DNA of 5,273 nt, from positions 1-5,273 of the forward strand of contig DAOVRJ010000176.1 in assembly GCA_030628225.1 (NCBI GenBank), written 5' to 3'. The stretch is from Candidatus Zixiibacteriota bacterium. Lineage in GTDB: Bacteria; SM23-81. A model generated the notes under the pieces. That model ran no database searches. It was not told where the DNA came from and was given only the letters and a program-made list of their open reading frames with translations. Shown here one piece after another: positions 4,668 to 5,273 of the stretch (the first letter of the stretch is position 1; the number at the start of each line of letters is the position of its first letter). A program made the translations under genes and the position numbers.

Positions 4668-5210
4668 TCAGGGATGCTCGCTGGCGGAGAACATCTCCGA
4701 TAGATGCCGCTGAAAGGCCTTATAGGCACTCTCATCGAAAAGGGCGAAGACGACCCGTCGCAAGGACTCGGATCCCTGGAGGAACTCCAGGGTCTCCTCT
4801 AACATGACCTTGGCGCACAGGTGAGTGGACAGACCGCCCACGCCGGTACCGATGGCCGGGAAGGCTAAAGACCGCAGCTTCTTCTCCTCGGCCCGCAGCA
4901 GGCTGTTGCGAGTGGCCTCGCGCACCTTCTGCTCATCCGTCTTCAGATCCTGGCCCATGCCGGCGGCGTGAATGACGTGCCTGGCCTTCAGCTTACCACC
5001 TGTGGTGATCACCGCCTCGCCCACGGGGATGGGCCCCTGGGCCACGGCCTCCCGCTCGATGACCTCTCCGCCCTTGTGCTTGATGGCCCCGGCCACCCCC
5101 GCTCCCATCCACAGATGGTTGTTGGCCGCGTTCACCAGGGCGTCCACCTCCATCTCGGTGATGTCGCCCTGTTCTAGGACAATCTCGGCCTGGCCTACTC
5201 TGACGCGCAT
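4668..5210 (-). CDS. Macrodomain (ADP-ribose-binding) protein
   Basis: 180 residues, essentially one macrodomain. Motifs in order: GDIT at 15-18 (adenine pocket), VDALVNAANNHL at 22-33, Gly-rich loop GAGVAGAI at 36-43, IPVGEAVIT at 61-69, VIHAAG at 79-84, and the phosphate loop PAIGTGVGG at 118-126. Macrodomains bind ADP-ribose, and many remove it from proteins or hydrolyse related metabolites. The MacroD-type loop normally reads GGGVDGAI with an Asp important for hydrolysis; here that position is Ala40. Simple MacroD-like activity is therefore doubtful, and the protein may bind ADP-ribose or use another mechanism. It is cytoplasmic, with no signal peptide. The start has AGGAGGT 6 bases upstream (5217-5223). 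Its stop TGA (4668-4670) lies 23 bases before the nitrilase start, indicating one operon. Only 63 bases upstream are visible, and no clear promoter is seen there. Confidence 0.93.
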   Translation of the reverse strand: MRVRVGQAEIVLEQGDITEMEVDALVNAANNHLWMGAGVAGAIKHKGGEVIEREAVAQGPIPVGEAVITTGGKLKARHVIHAAGMGQDLKTDEQKVREATRNSLLRAEEKKLRSLAFPAIGTGVGGLSTHLCAKVMLEETLEFLQGSESLRRVVFALFDESAYKAFQRHLSEMFSASEHP

Positions 5211-5216
5211 GGATAA

Positions 5217-5223
5217 ACCTCCT
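5217..5223 (-). promoter_or_regulatory. Ribosome binding site of the macrodomain gene
   Basis: Minus-strand AGGAGGT 6 bases before ATG at 5210, confirming that start. Confidence 0.75.
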
Positions 5224-5273
5224 GCTCATGGCTTTGTTGAAATAATGGATACTGGATTAAAGTTAAGAGAGTT

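Noticed and set aside
3679-4713. Long plus-strand open frame opposite the nitrilase gene
   Set aside because: Starts in noncoding repeat sequence and runs antisense to a gene with an intact catalytic triad; no recognisable domain.
5211-5273. Promoter upstream of the macrodomain gene
   Set aside because: Minus-strand TTAACT and TATTTC at 16-base spacing is too weak a match, and the window ends too close to judge.

Overview
The window carries five genes, all on the minus strand, in three blocks separated by repeat-rich spacers. It looks like a bacterial chromosome of moderate-to-high G+C with strong AGGAGG-type ribosome binding sites and a consensus sigma70-type promoter. The gene content (PhaR/phasin-type protein, ABC1/UbiB kinase-like protein, a nitrilase resembling those of thermophiles) and the small intergenic repeats fit an environmental anaerobe such as a Desulfobacterota, NC10 or Chloroflexota member. 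This placement is an inference; no marker gene settles it.

Reading in the direction of transcription (high to low coordinates): (1) 5210-3832 is a two-gene operon, a macrodomain protein followed after 23 bases by a nitrilase-superfamily hydrolase. (2) 3831-3167 is a spacer of about 665 bases holding several repeats and hairpins, ending in a clear sigma70 promoter (TTGACT-17-TATAAT) with two short dyads around it. (3) 3166-2579 encodes a protein with a PhaR-like DNA-binding N-terminus and a phasin-like, coiled-coil C-terminus. A full Shine-Dalgarno and ATG lie in frame exactly where the phasin part begins. (4) 2578-2201 is a spacer filled with TTAGGG-like repeats in two arrays of opposite orientation. 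(5) 2200-149 is a two-gene unit, an ABC1/AarF/UbiB atypical kinase followed by a small single-pass membrane protein with a duplicated helix-loop motif. (6) 148-1 is a short AT-rich spacer.

The most interesting point is the PhaR-phasin gene. One reading frame appears able to make both a regulator that carries its own granule-binding-like domain and a free phasin-like protein from an internal start. Its promoter carries TGC-N3-GCA-type symmetry next to the -10 box, which would suit autoregulation. No PHA synthase or other PHA enzyme lies in the window, so the link to polyhydroxyalkanoate is by family only. The intergenic repeats (TTAGGG-like arrays, AATGCAAAATGAAAA-type elements, a 31-base palindrome) are the other feature the genes do not explain.
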